Shown here piece after piece: positions 1 to 5,746 of a DNA stretch of 6,180 nt. Below the pieces are notes generated by a model, which was given only the letters and a program-made list of their open reading frames with translations, did no database searches and had not been told where the DNA came from. The translations under genes and the position numbers were made by a program. Numbering within the stretch: position 1 is the stretch's first letter; each line of letters opens with the position of its first letter. Location: the NCBI GenBank assembly GCA_016844515.1, contig JAERMP010000141.1, positions 1 through 6,180 on the forward strand, given 5' to 3'. The DNA comes from Thermoleophilia bacterium. GTDB lineage: Bacteria > Actinomycetota > Thermoleophilia > Gaiellales > Gaiellaceae.

Positions 1-99
1 GAGCCGGATCGTCGCGCGCGGCAGCGTCTTCTCGTAGACGATCGTCTCGAAGCCGAGCTCGGCGGGGTCGCGGGGGTGCGGATGCGTTGGCTCGGTCAC
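1..99 (-). CDS. Probable enoyl-CoA hydratase/isomerase family protein, N-terminal fragment
   Basis: Only the first 33 codons are in the window; the gene continues past base 1. It starts with GTG at 99-97, and this GTG shares bases with the TGA of the upstream EthD gene (4-base GTGA overlap), so translation is probably coupled. No good ribosome binding site of its own is visible. After a Pro/His-rich leader of about 15 residues the fragment reads GFETIVYEKTLPRATIRL. This resembles the first beta strands of crotonase-fold proteins, where an 'I.YE....A.I.L' pattern directly precedes the NRP motif. Crotonases hydrate or isomerise acyl-CoA thioesters in fatty acid or aromatic degradation. The oxyanion-hole and catalytic residues lie outside the window, so the exact reaction cannot be named. 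The family call is an inference from a short stretch. Confidence 0.6.
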   Translation of the reverse strand, partial: MTEPTHPHPRDPAELGFETIVYEKTLPRATIRL

Positions 100-374
100 T
101 CGACCGAAGCGAAGTGGACGGTGAACGGGATCCCCATCGCCACTGCGTCCTTGCCCGTCTCCATGAACTCAGGCGTGCGAGCAGCGATCTTGAAAGCGTC
201 CATGTCCGGGAACTCCCACTCGGCGTAGTGCTTGAAGCGAGGCTCACCCATGGGTGTTCCGAACACGCTGCCGTGCCGGAACGTGCCCCCCTCGACCCGG
301 CGACATAGCTCGGCATGCTGCTCGAAGCGCTCCTGGTCTGGCTCTTGCTCGTAGACGACGAACACTCGAATCAC
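96..374 (-). CDS. EthD family protein (dimeric alpha/beta barrel)
   Basis: A 92-residue protein starting with GTG at 374-372. This start is chosen because a strong Shine-Dalgarno sequence (AGGAAGGAG, 389-381) sits 6 bases upstream, whereas an upstream in-frame extension would run antisense through the divergent gene. The protein begins VIRVFVVYEQ, has a central HYAEWEFPDMDAFKIA segment and ends IPFTVHFASVE. This is the strand-helix-strand layout of EthD-like ferredoxin-fold proteins of about 100 residues: an opening beta strand ending near 'vvY', a middle 'a.w.F.d.daf..a' helix, and a final beta strand. EthD is named from the Rhodococcus ethyl tert-butyl ether locus; its biochemical role is not settled, and relatives often accompany degradation enzymes. 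Here it overlaps a probable enoyl-CoA hydratase gene by 4 bases, which suggests a catabolic operon. The substrate is unknown. Confidence 0.8.
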   Translation of the reverse strand: MIRVFVVYEQEPDQERFEQHAELCRRVEGGTFRHGSVFGTPMGEPRFKHYAEWEFPDMDAFKIAARTPEFMETGKDAVAMGIPFTVHFASVE

Positions 375-423
375 GTCGGGCTCCTTCCTGTCCTGGAGAG
401 CTTGAGCGTATAGCGTCCGCGTC
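375..423. promoter_or_regulatory. Divergent promoter region between ethD-like and ydcZ-like genes
   Basis: This 49-base gap must hold the promoters of two divergent genes. The sequence GCGTATAGCG (406-415) offers a -10-like hexamer on each strand: TATAGC (409-414) for the plus strand and TATACG (412-407) for the minus strand. On the plus strand this would place the transcription start at or next to the GTG at 424, fitting a leaderless mRNA, since no ribosome binding site is seen there. On the minus strand it would leave a leader of about 26 bases carrying the strong AGGAAGGAG. No convincing -35 element is seen for either direction, so this rests on the -10 elements and geometry only. Confidence 0.3.
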
Positions 424-870
424 GTGAGCTCGACCGCCTTCGCCGCAGTCCTCGCCAGTGCGGCGGGGCTCGGCGGCGCAGTCCAGATCGCTGTCCAAGG
501 ACGTCTCGGCGACAGAGTCGGGAGCTTGGAGGCAGTCGCCACAGCCTCGCTCATCGGAGGTCTGGTCGCGCTCGCGGTGCTGCTCCTCGCACGCCGCTCG
601 CTGGCGGGCATCGGGGAGGCGCTCGGCTCCCCGAAGTGGATGCTGCTAGGCGGCTTCATGAGCGCACTCATCATCCTCGCGATCACGGTCGCGGGGCCGC
701 GCATCGGCATCGTGGCGACAACGTCTGTCCTGATCGCGGCTCAGTTCACGCTCGCGACCGCCATCGACCGCTACGGCTGGTTCGGCGTGGAGCGAGTCGC
801 ACTCACCTGGACACGGGTGATCGGCATCGGGCTCCTCGTCGTCGGCGCAGCGCTGACCCTCCGCCGGTGA
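424..870 (+). CDS. YdcZ-type (DMT superfamily, former DUF606) membrane protein
   Basis: A 148-residue integral membrane protein with a GTG start. Five hydrophobic segments can be seen at about residues 5-24, 36-56, 71-90, 94-114 and 130-147, the usual size and topology of the YdcZ/DUF606 half-size members of the drug/metabolite transporter superfamily. Family-like features are the loop QGRLGDRVGS (residues 25-34, matching 'N.rLg...gs' after the first helix), SPKWMLLGG opening the third helix, GPRIG between helices 3 and 4, and AIDRYGWFG after helix 4. Such half-size proteins presumably work as dimers; substrates are mostly unknown. No Shine-Dalgarno is seen before the GTG, consistent with a leaderless transcript. 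The stop codon overlaps the GTG of the following dipeptidase gene (GTGA), so the two are very likely co-transcribed and coupled. Export or import of a dipeptide or amino acid is a possible role but only inferred. Confidence 0.85.
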   Translation: MSSTAFAAVLASAAGLGGAVQIAVQGRLGDRVGSLEAVATASLIGGLVALAVLLLARRSLAGIGEALGSPKWMLLGGFMSALIILAITVAGPRIGIVATTSVLIAAQFTLATAIDRYGWFGVERVALTWTRVIGIGLLVVGAALTLRR

Positions 871-2342
871 GCGAGAAGAGCGCCCTTGTCGGCCTCGAGC
901 CGGCGCTCGTCTGGGAGCGCTTCGCCGAGTTGACGCAGATCGCACGACCTTCGAAGGAAGAGGAAGCAGCCCGCGAGCACGTGCTGGCGTGGGCCGCCGC
1001 GCGCGAGCTCGTCACGAACGTGGACGACGAGGGAAACATCGTCGTCCAGATCCCCGCTTCGGCGGGTCGCGAGAGCGCGCCGATCGTCGTCCTCCAGTCG
1101 CATCTCGACATGGTCTGCGAGCGCGATCCCGGCAGCCCGTACGACCCTCGAGAAGGCCGCATCAACGTCGCTGTCGACGGCGACTGGGTGCTCGCGGAGG
1201 GAACGACCCTGGGGGCCGACAACGGCATCGGAGTCGCGGCAGCCATGGCCGCGGCGGACGATCCGGGGATCGAGCACGGACCGCTCGAGCTCCTCTTCAC
1301 CGTGTCCGAGGAACAGGGACTCGACGGTGCGAAGGCGCTCGATCCCTCGCTCGTCTCCGGGCGACTCTTGCTCAACCTCGACGGCACGAGTGACGCCGCC
1401 GTGACAGTGGGGTGCGCCGGGAGCGCGCACACATTCGTACGTGTCCAACTCGAGCTCGAGCCTCCTCGCCCGAATCACGTCGCGCTCGAGGTCGTGCTGT
1501 CGGGGGCCAAGGGCGGCCATTCGGGCGGCGACATCGCGAGTGGACGGGTGAACGCGATCAAGGCGCTCGGCCGGATCCTCGGGCGCAGCTACGAGCAGGA
1601 GCCGTTCCGTCTCGCCCGATTCGACGGCGGCGCGAGTCGAAACGCGATCCCACGCGAGGCTAGGGCCGCAGTGTCGCTCGAGCCTGACGCTGAGCCGGCC
1701 TTCCGCGCCGCGGCGGAGCAGGAGCTGGCAGCGCTCCGCGAGCAGTACGCCGGCTTCGACGACGCGCTGGTTCTCTCCGTCGAGCGGATCGCAGAGATGG
1801 AGGCAACGGACGAGCCCGCAACTGCTCGGGTGCTCGACCTCGCTGCCACTATTCCGACCGGGGTGATCGCGATGAGCCCGGCGCTTTCTGGAACCGTCGA
1901 GACGAGCACGAGCCTCACGGTCGCGACGACCGGCGAAGGCACCCTGACGCTGGCGTCGATGACGCGCAGCTCTAACGCCCGGGCACTCGAAGACGTCGTC
2001 GCGACGATCGCAGCCGCCGCTCGATTCGCCGGAGCAAGCATCGAAGTCGTGCGCTCGTATCCACCTTGGCGTCCAGACCTCGAGTCTCGACTCCTCACTG
2101 TCTCCAGGGCGACGTTCGAGCGGCTGTTCGGAGTAGAGCCCGCACTCGCGGTCGTCCACGGCGGGCTCGAGTGCGCGGTCATCGGCGCCAAGCTGCCTGG
2201 GGTGGAGATGATCTCGATCGGACCCGAGATCGTCGGGCCACACGCGCCCGGCGAGCGGCTCAGCATCTCGGGAACGCAGCGCTTCTATCGCCTGCTCGGC
2301 GCCCTGCTCGACGACCTCTCGCGCCAGACCGACATCCGCTGA
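867..2342 (+). CDS. pepD: Aminoacyl-histidine dipeptidase (PepD-like, peptidase family M20C)
   Basis: A 491-residue cytosolic metallopeptidase, close to the usual length of about 485 for PepD. The GTG start at 867 is chosen because it overlaps the upstream stop (GTGA) and the domain begins directly after it; the open frame further upstream runs inside the ydcZ-like gene. M20 motifs are all present: QSHLDMV with metal ligand H79 and D81; LGADNGIG with bridging D118; SEEQG with the catalytic Glu pair E148/E149; LDGTSD with D172 at the third ligand position; SGAKGGHSGGDI at 212-223 with H218; HGGLEC at 431-436; and GPEIVGPHAPGE with metal ligand H459. The long insert with GGHSGGD and HGGLEC separates M20C PepD from other M20 peptidases. 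The family hydrolyses Xaa-His dipeptides (carnosine-like) and other dipeptides using a two-zinc centre. It is the second gene of a probable two-gene operon with a YdcZ-like membrane protein. Exact dipeptide preference cannot be read from sequence. Confidence 0.93.
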   Translation: MSEKSALVGLEPALVWERFAELTQIARPSKEEEAAREHVLAWAAARELVTNVDDEGNIVVQIPASAGRESAPIVVLQSHLDMVCERDPGSPYDPREGRINVAVDGDWVLAEGTTLGADNGIGVAAAMAAADDPGIEHGPLELLFTVSEEQGLDGAKALDPSLVSGRLLLNLDGTSDAAVTVGCAGSAHTFVRVQLELEPPRPNHVALEVVLSGAKGGHSGGDIASGRVNAIKALGRILGRSYEQEPFRLARFDGGASRNAIPREARAAVSLEPDAEPAFRAAAEQELAALREQYAGFDDALVLSVERIAEMEATDEPATARVLDLAATIPTGVIAMSPALSGTVETSTSLTVATTGEGTLTLASMTRSSNARALEDVVATIAAAARFAGASIEVVRSYPPWRPDLESRLLTVSRATFERLFGVEPALAVVHGGLECAVIGAKLPGVEMISIGPEIVGPHAPGERLSISGTQRFYRLLGALLDDLSRQTDIR

Positions 2343-2377
2343 CTCGCGGATTCCGGTCGCGCCGAAGATCCCTGAAG

Positions 2378-2396
2378 GCGGCCGCTCCGCGGCCGC
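2378..2396. terminator. GC hairpin between convergent genes, possible bidirectional terminator
   Basis: Two copies of GCGGCCGC (2378-2385 and 2389-2396) separated by TCC form a perfect 8-bp stem with a 3-base loop. It lies in the 75-base gap between the convergent ends of the dipeptidase (2342) and the Crp-like regulator (2418). There is no T-run on either side, so it is not a classic intrinsic terminator. Position is the main support, and each 8-mer is itself palindromic, so alternative pairings exist. Confidence 0.4.
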
Positions 2397-2417
2397 TGCG
2401 CTCGTGGTTACATCGGC

Positions 2418-3068
2418 CTAGGAAGCCCAGCGACAGCGGCGGTCGAGGTCGTCGGCGTCGAGAACCGTCGTGCGACCGCGCTTGAGCGCAACCGTACCGC
2501 GCTTCTCCTCCTCACGGAGAACCCGGTTCACCGTGGCCCGCGAGGTGCCGGCCATCGCCGCCAGGTCTTCCTGCGTCAGCGGCACGACGTCTGACCCGTA
2601 GGTCCCTGTTAGCTCGGAGAGCCGCCGCCGAACCCTCGTCTCGGCGTCGACGTAGTGCGCCTCCACTATCCGGTCGCTGGCCCTGCGCAGCTGCTCGGCG
2701 AGGAGGCGCAGCAGAACGTCCTTGACGCCTGGATGGCTTCGCTGCAACCGCGCGAAGTCGTCCCGAAAGACGGATCGGGTCTCACCGTCCTCGAGCGCAG
2801 AGACTGTGGCCGACCGTCGAGCACCCGGCAGCAGAAGGGCAAGCTCGCCGAAGGCGCTACTCGGCCCGAGCACATCGAGGAGCACGCTGTCGCCGAGCGG
2901 GGTCTGCACGCGTGCGCCGAAGCGGCCCTTGACGATCAGGTGCAGAGACTCGGCTGGATCGTCGCGATGGAAGACGACCTCGCCCTTCGAGAACGTCCTG
3001 CGGCGCGCGATCGCGAGCAGCTCGCGCACATCCTCGGCAGGGAGATCTACAAGCAGCGGCCACTCCAT
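2418..3068 (-). CDS. Crp/Fnr-family transcriptional regulator
   Basis: A 216-residue protein with an ATG start; an in-frame TGA lies 15 bases upstream and no other start falls between. Residues 1-110 form a cyclic-nucleotide-binding beta barrel: KGEVVFHRDDP (28-38) is the usual strand/turn, and FGELALLLPGARRSATVSAL (73-92) is the phosphate-binding cassette. E75, R85 and S86 match the E-(x)n-RSA pattern that holds cAMP or cGMP in Crp, so nucleotide binding is plausible. Residues 114-140 form the dimer helix, and 164-190 (LTQEDLAAMAGTSRATVNRVL) the winged helix-turn-helix. The recognition helix has R177 and R182 at the Crp R180/R185 positions but A178 where Crp has Glu181. No cysteine cluster of the Fnr type is present; the only Cys is near the C-terminus. 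No ribosome binding site is seen. A palindrome 12 bases before the ATG suggests autoregulation. Effector and regulon are unknown. Confidence 0.9.
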   Translation of the reverse strand: MEWPLLVDLPAEDVRELLAIARRRTFSKGEVVFHRDDPAESLHLIVKGRFGARVQTPLGDSVLLDVLGPSSAFGELALLLPGARRSATVSALEDGETRSVFRDDFARLQRSHPGVKDVLLRLLAEQLRRASDRIVEAHYVDAETRVRRRLSELTGTYGSDVVPLTQEDLAAMAGTSRATVNRVLREEEKRGTVALKRGRTTVLDADDLDRRCRWAS

Positions 3069-3070
3069 AG

Positions 3071-3098
3071 TGTCAAGTGTGTGTCACGAGCGTGACAC
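3071..3098. promoter_or_regulatory. Putative Crp-type operator with three TGTCA half-sites
   Basis: A perfect inverted repeat, GTGTCACG-AG-CGTGACAC (3081-3098), contains TGTCA-N6-TGACA, the half-site geometry of Crp/Fnr dimers. A third TGTCA at 3071-3075 is also exactly 6 bases from the next one (3082-3086), so the three half-sites lie in an 11-bp register on one face of the helix. The site is 12 bases upstream of the regulator's ATG and 85 bases upstream of the divergent secreted-protein start. Autoregulation of the regulator is the simplest reading; control of the divergent gene is possible. Binding is inferred from symmetry and position. Confidence 0.6.
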
Positions 3099-3118
3099 TC
3101 GCAACGTCGCGCGCGAGA

Positions 3119-3147
3119 ACGACACGGAGGCTCGCGGCTCCTACTCT
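3119..3147 (+). promoter_or_regulatory. Candidate promoter of the small secreted protein gene
   Basis: ACGACA (3119-3124) and TACTCT (3142-3147) are separated by 17 bases, resembling -35 and -10 elements with the TAnnnT core favoured by actinobacterial housekeeping sigma factors. The transcript would start near 3154, giving a leader of about 30 bases that includes AGGAG at 3173-3177. The matches are weak and the call is tentative. Confidence 0.22.
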
Positions 3148-3183
3148 CGGGTTATGACGGATCGGACGAGAGAGGAGCACACC

Positions 3184-3417
3184 ATGAGGCGCATCGCCAC
3201 CATCGCAGCCATCCTCACCACCGCAGCCATCGCCGTACCATCGGTCGCATCAGCCGGGAACGTTGCTCAGGTGAAGTTGCAGGTCACCGCTCAGATCGTG
3301 GGGGCGCAGGCTTCACAGGTGCAGCGGGCCAAGGCAGCCGTGACGGTTCAACGCCACTCCGTTCAGCTGGCGAACGCAAAGCGCTTCTCGATCCTGCTCC
3401 ATTCACAGATCCGCTGA
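3184..3417 (+). CDS. Small secreted basic protein of unknown function
   Basis: A 77-residue protein. The ATG at 3184 is chosen because AGGAG (3173-3177) lies 6 bases upstream and because the signal peptide then begins properly; an in-frame ATG at 3154 would add ten charged residues in front of it and has no comparable site. Residues 1-24 are a clear Sec signal peptide: MRR, a hydrophobic core IATIAAILTTAAIAV, then PSVASA with likely cleavage between A24 and G25. The mature part of 53 residues has no Asp or Glu, seven Lys/Arg, two His and nine Gln, and lacks Cys, Trp, Tyr, Pro and Met. It alternates Val/Leu/Ile/Ala with Gln/Lys/Arg (for example AQVKLQVTAQIVGAQ). There is no lipobox, sortase motif or transmembrane segment after the signal. 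I recognise no family. It may coat a surface, bind an anionic polymer or act on membranes; none of this is shown. It is divergent from the Crp-like regulator. Confidence 0.72.
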   Translation: MRRIATIAAILTTAAIAVPSVASAGNVAQVKLQVTAQIVGAQASQVQRAKAAVTVQRHSVQLANAKRFSILLHSQIR

Positions 3418-3430
3418 TCCGCTCTCGTCC

Positions 3431-3448
3431 CCTCCATCCGAGTGGAGG
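3431..3448. terminator. First of two tandem hairpins after the secreted protein gene
   Basis: CCTCCA (3431-3436) pairs with TGGAGG (3443-3448) around a 6-base loop TCCGAG. It lies 14 bases after the stop of the small secreted protein. The 6-bp stem is modest and has no T-run; alone it would be weak, but it adjoins a much stronger hairpin. Confidence 0.4.
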
Positions 3449-3454
3449 ACTGAA

Positions 3455-3481
3455 GGCAAGGGGCCTTTTCGGCCCCTTGCC
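3455..3481. terminator. Strong hairpin, probable bidirectional terminator
   Basis: GGCAAGGGGCC (3455-3465) and GGCCCCTTGCC (3471-3481) form a perfect 11-bp stem with loop TTTTC. It sits between convergent genes: the small secreted protein ends at 3417 and the xanthine-dehydrogenase-type large subunit ends at 3530. No T-run follows the stem on either strand, as is common in high-GC bacteria. Stem length and placement make termination of one or both transcripts likely. Confidence 0.75.
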
Positions 3482-3529
3482 TCGCTGCGCGGTATGCATG
3501 TCGGCACGCTTAGCGGCTCGCTCTGACTC

Positions 3530-5746
3530 TCAGAGCCCGACGATGTCGTCCGGACGAACGGGCACGCGGGCGAGCTCGCGTCCGGTGGCATCGCGCACCG
3601 CCGCCACGATCGCCGCGGTCGAGACCACCGTCGGCGGCTCGCCGACGCCCTTGACCCCGTACGGCGCGTCCGGCTCCGGCTCCTCGATCAGCTCGGAAAC
3701 GACGGGCGGCATGTCGAGGAACGTGGGGATCAGGTAGTCGGTGAAGCTCGCGTTGGCGATCACACCGTCGCGGGTCTGGATCTCCTCCATGAGCGCGAGG
3801 CCCAGGCCCTGGGCGGTACCGCCCTCGATCTGCCCTTCGACCGCCGTTCGGTTGAGCGCAGTGCCGACGTCCTGGGCCGTGCCGATCCAGACGACGCGCG
3901 TCAGACCGAGGTCGACGTCCACCTCGACGACGACCCGCATCGCCGCGACGGCGAGGGCGACGTGCGCCTGGCCGTCGGTGATCTGGCCCGTTTCCGGATC
4001 GAGTGGGAAGGTGCGCGGGTGTCGATAGGTGCGCTCGACCTCGACCATGCCGCCGCCCAGCCGCTCGCGCTCCTCGAGCGCGGCTCGGCAGGCCGTCTGA
4101 ACCGCTCCGGCTGCCATCCACGTCATGCGCGACGCCGACGCCGACCCGGCCGACCCGACCTGAGAAGTTGACCCCGAAGCGAGAACGACGTCGTCGGTCC
4201 CGAGCTCCAGCCGCGCGACCTGCAGGATCACGTCGGTGACGCCCTGGCCGACCTCGGCGGAAGCACAGCTGACCTCAGCGCTTCCATCCGCAGCGATTCG
4301 CACCCGAGCAGCGCAGCAGTCGTCGAAGCCCTCGGAGTAGCAGATGTTCTTGAACCCGACAGCGAAGCCGACGCCGCGCCGAACACCCTCGCCGCGTGTC
4401 GTGTTACCGGCACCGCCAGGGAGCCGGATCGCGTCGCGAGGGAGCTCCTCCGCCTCGGGGATCGGAAGCGCGGCCGCTCGTCGAATGACCTCGCGTGTCG
4501 GAAGCGAGCCCGCGACGACCTGACCGGTTGCGAGCATGTCGCCCGGCTCGAGCGCGTTCAGGAGGCGAAGCTCGACGGGGTCGATCCCGAGGTCGGCCGC
4601 GAGCTTGTCCATCTGGGCCTCGGCCGCGAAGCACGTCTGAACCGCGCCGAACCCCCGCATCGCGCCGCAGGGTGGGTTGTTCGTGTACACCGCGAGACCC
4701 TCGACGAGCACATTGTCGACCGCGTACGGGCCGACAGCGAACGAACACGCGTTGGAGATCACGGCGGTCGAGCTCGAGGCGTACGCGCCGCCGTCGACGA
4801 GGATCTTCATGTGGACGGAGACGAGCTTCCCCGCGCGAGTCGCGCGATGCTCGGCCCAGATCCGCGCGGGATGACGGTGAATGTGGCCGACGAACGACTC
4901 CTCGCGGTTGTAGACCATCTTCACGGGGCGGTTGGCGCGCAGCGCCAGCATCGCGGCATGAATCTGGATCGAGAGGTCTTCGCGTCCGCCGAACGCGCCG
5001 CCGACGCCCGCCAGGTGGATCCGCACCATCTCCGGCTCGAGATCGAGACAGGGAGCGACCTGGTCGCGATCAACGTGAAGCCACTGGGTGGCAACGTGGA
5101 TATCGACGCCGCCCTCGCCATCGGGAATCGCGAGCCCCGACTCGGGGCCGAGAAACGCCTGGTCCTGCTGGCCGATCACGTACGAGCCGGACACCGCCAC
5201 GTCGCCCGCGACATCGGGATCGCCGTGCCGGATCACCATCGAGCGCACGACGTTCGGCCGCGGATCGTCGCGATACCCGTGGCCCGCCGTCGGCCGGTCG
5301 GGATGCAGCGGCTCCATCTCGGTCGCGCGTTCCGGATCCGTGATCGGCGGGAGCGGCTCGTACTCGACGCGAACGGCGGCTGCGGCTCGGCGAGCCTGCT
5401 CAGGCTCCTCTGCCGCGACGATCGCCACCGCCTCGCCGAAGTAGCGGACGCGGTCTATCGCGAGCACTGGCTGATCCGGGAACTCGAGTCCGTAGGTCTT
5501 CTGTCCCGGAACGTCCTCATGCGTGAGTACCGCATGCACGCCAGCCATCCCGTGCGCCGCGGAGACGTCGATCTCGAGGACGCGGGCGTGCGCATGCGGG
5601 CTCCGGACGGTCTGGCCCCACAGCATCCCTGCCGCCTGCAAGTCGCTCGAGTACGCGAACTCGCCCGTCACCTTCGGAACGGCATCACTCCGCCGAACGC
5701 TCGACGCGGCATGACCGCGCGTCAGAGTGCGAGCGGCTGTGCTCAT
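3530..5746 (-). CDS. pucD: Xanthine-dehydrogenase-family molybdenum-binding large subunit (XdhA/PucD type)
   Basis: A 738-residue cytoplasmic subunit carrying the molybdopterin site of a three-subunit hydroxylase. The ATG at 5746-5744 is chosen because it overlaps the stop of the [2Fe-2S] subunit (ATGA); a 17-codon extension would lie inside that gene. Residues about 20-130 form the a/b hammerhead domain (VPKVTGEFAYSSDL at 23-36; RVRYFGEAVAIVAAEE at 99-114). The cofactor domains follow: GGAFGGRED (249-257), MRGFGAVQ (363-370), AEVGQGV (497-503), EGQIEGGTAQGLG (637-649) and GVKGVGEPPT (697-706). E256, F366 and E703 align with bovine xanthine oxidase Glu802, Phe914 and catalytic Glu1261, and R364 with the cofactor-contacting Arg912. 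The position of substrate Arg880 appears to be N332. VGFKNICYSEGFDD and the C-terminal FTDYLIPT...APYGVKGVGEPPT are typical of the bacterial PucD-like group. The link between the two cofactor halves (about residues 552-575) is short. Purine hydroxylation is likely but the substrate is not proven. The FAD subunit gene is not in the window. Confidence 0.88.
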   Translation of the reverse strand: MSTAARTLTRGHAASSVRRSDAVPKVTGEFAYSSDLQAAGMLWGQTVRSPHAHARVLEIDVSAAHGMAGVHAVLTHEDVPGQKTYGLEFPDQPVLAIDRVRYFGEAVAIVAAEEPEQARRAAAAVRVEYEPLPPITDPERATEMEPLHPDRPTAGHGYRDDPRPNVVRSMVIRHGDPDVAGDVAVSGSYVIGQQDQAFLGPESGLAIPDGEGGVDIHVATQWLHVDRDQVAPCLDLEPEMVRIHLAGVGGAFGGREDLSIQIHAAMLALRANRPVKMVYNREESFVGHIHRHPARIWAEHRATRAGKLVSVHMKILVDGGAYASSSTAVISNACSFAVGPYAVDNVLVEGLAVYTNNPPCGAMRGFGAVQTCFAAEAQMDKLAADLGIDPVELRLLNALEPGDMLATGQVVAGSLPTREVIRRAAALPIPEAEELPRDAIRLPGGAGNTTRGEGVRRGVGFAVGFKNICYSEGFDDCCAARVRIAADGSAEVSCASAEVGQGVTDVILQVARLELGTDDVVLASGSTSQVGSAGSASASRMTWMAAGAVQTACRAALEERERLGGGMVEVERTYRHPRTFPLDPETGQITDGQAHVALAVAAMRVVVEVDVDLGLTRVVWIGTAQDVGTALNRTAVEGQIEGGTAQGLGLALMEEIQTRDGVIANASFTDYLIPTFLDMPPVVSELIEEPEPDAPYGVKGVGEPPTVVSTAAIVAAVRDATGRELARVPVRPDDIVGL

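Noticed and set aside
375..710. N-terminal extension of the EthD-like protein up to 710
   Set aside because: The extension runs antisense to the YdcZ-like gene and is low-complexity; the GTG at 374 has a strong Shine-Dalgarno and matches the family length.
771..2243. 490-codon open frame on the minus strand
   Set aside because: It lies fully antisense to the dipeptidase, whose catalytic motifs are all present in the plus frame. The translation is low-complexity Arg/Asp/Leu-rich and shows no domain; GC-rich codon use keeps this frame open.
3040..3076. TTGACA (3076-3071, minus strand) as a -35 element for the Crp-like gene
   Set aside because: The hexamer 17 bases downstream is a poor -10 and lies inside the coding region. 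The sequence is better explained as part of the phased TGTCA half-sites.
3154..3183. Upstream ATG at 3154 as start of the small secreted protein
   Set aside because: It would add ten residues with several charges before the signal peptide and has no good ribosome binding site, while the ATG at 3184 has AGGAG at ideal spacing.
4495..5343. 282-codon Arg-rich open frame on the plus strand
   Set aside because: Over-rich in Arg, Ser and Pro, typical of a shadow frame opposite a high-GC gene.
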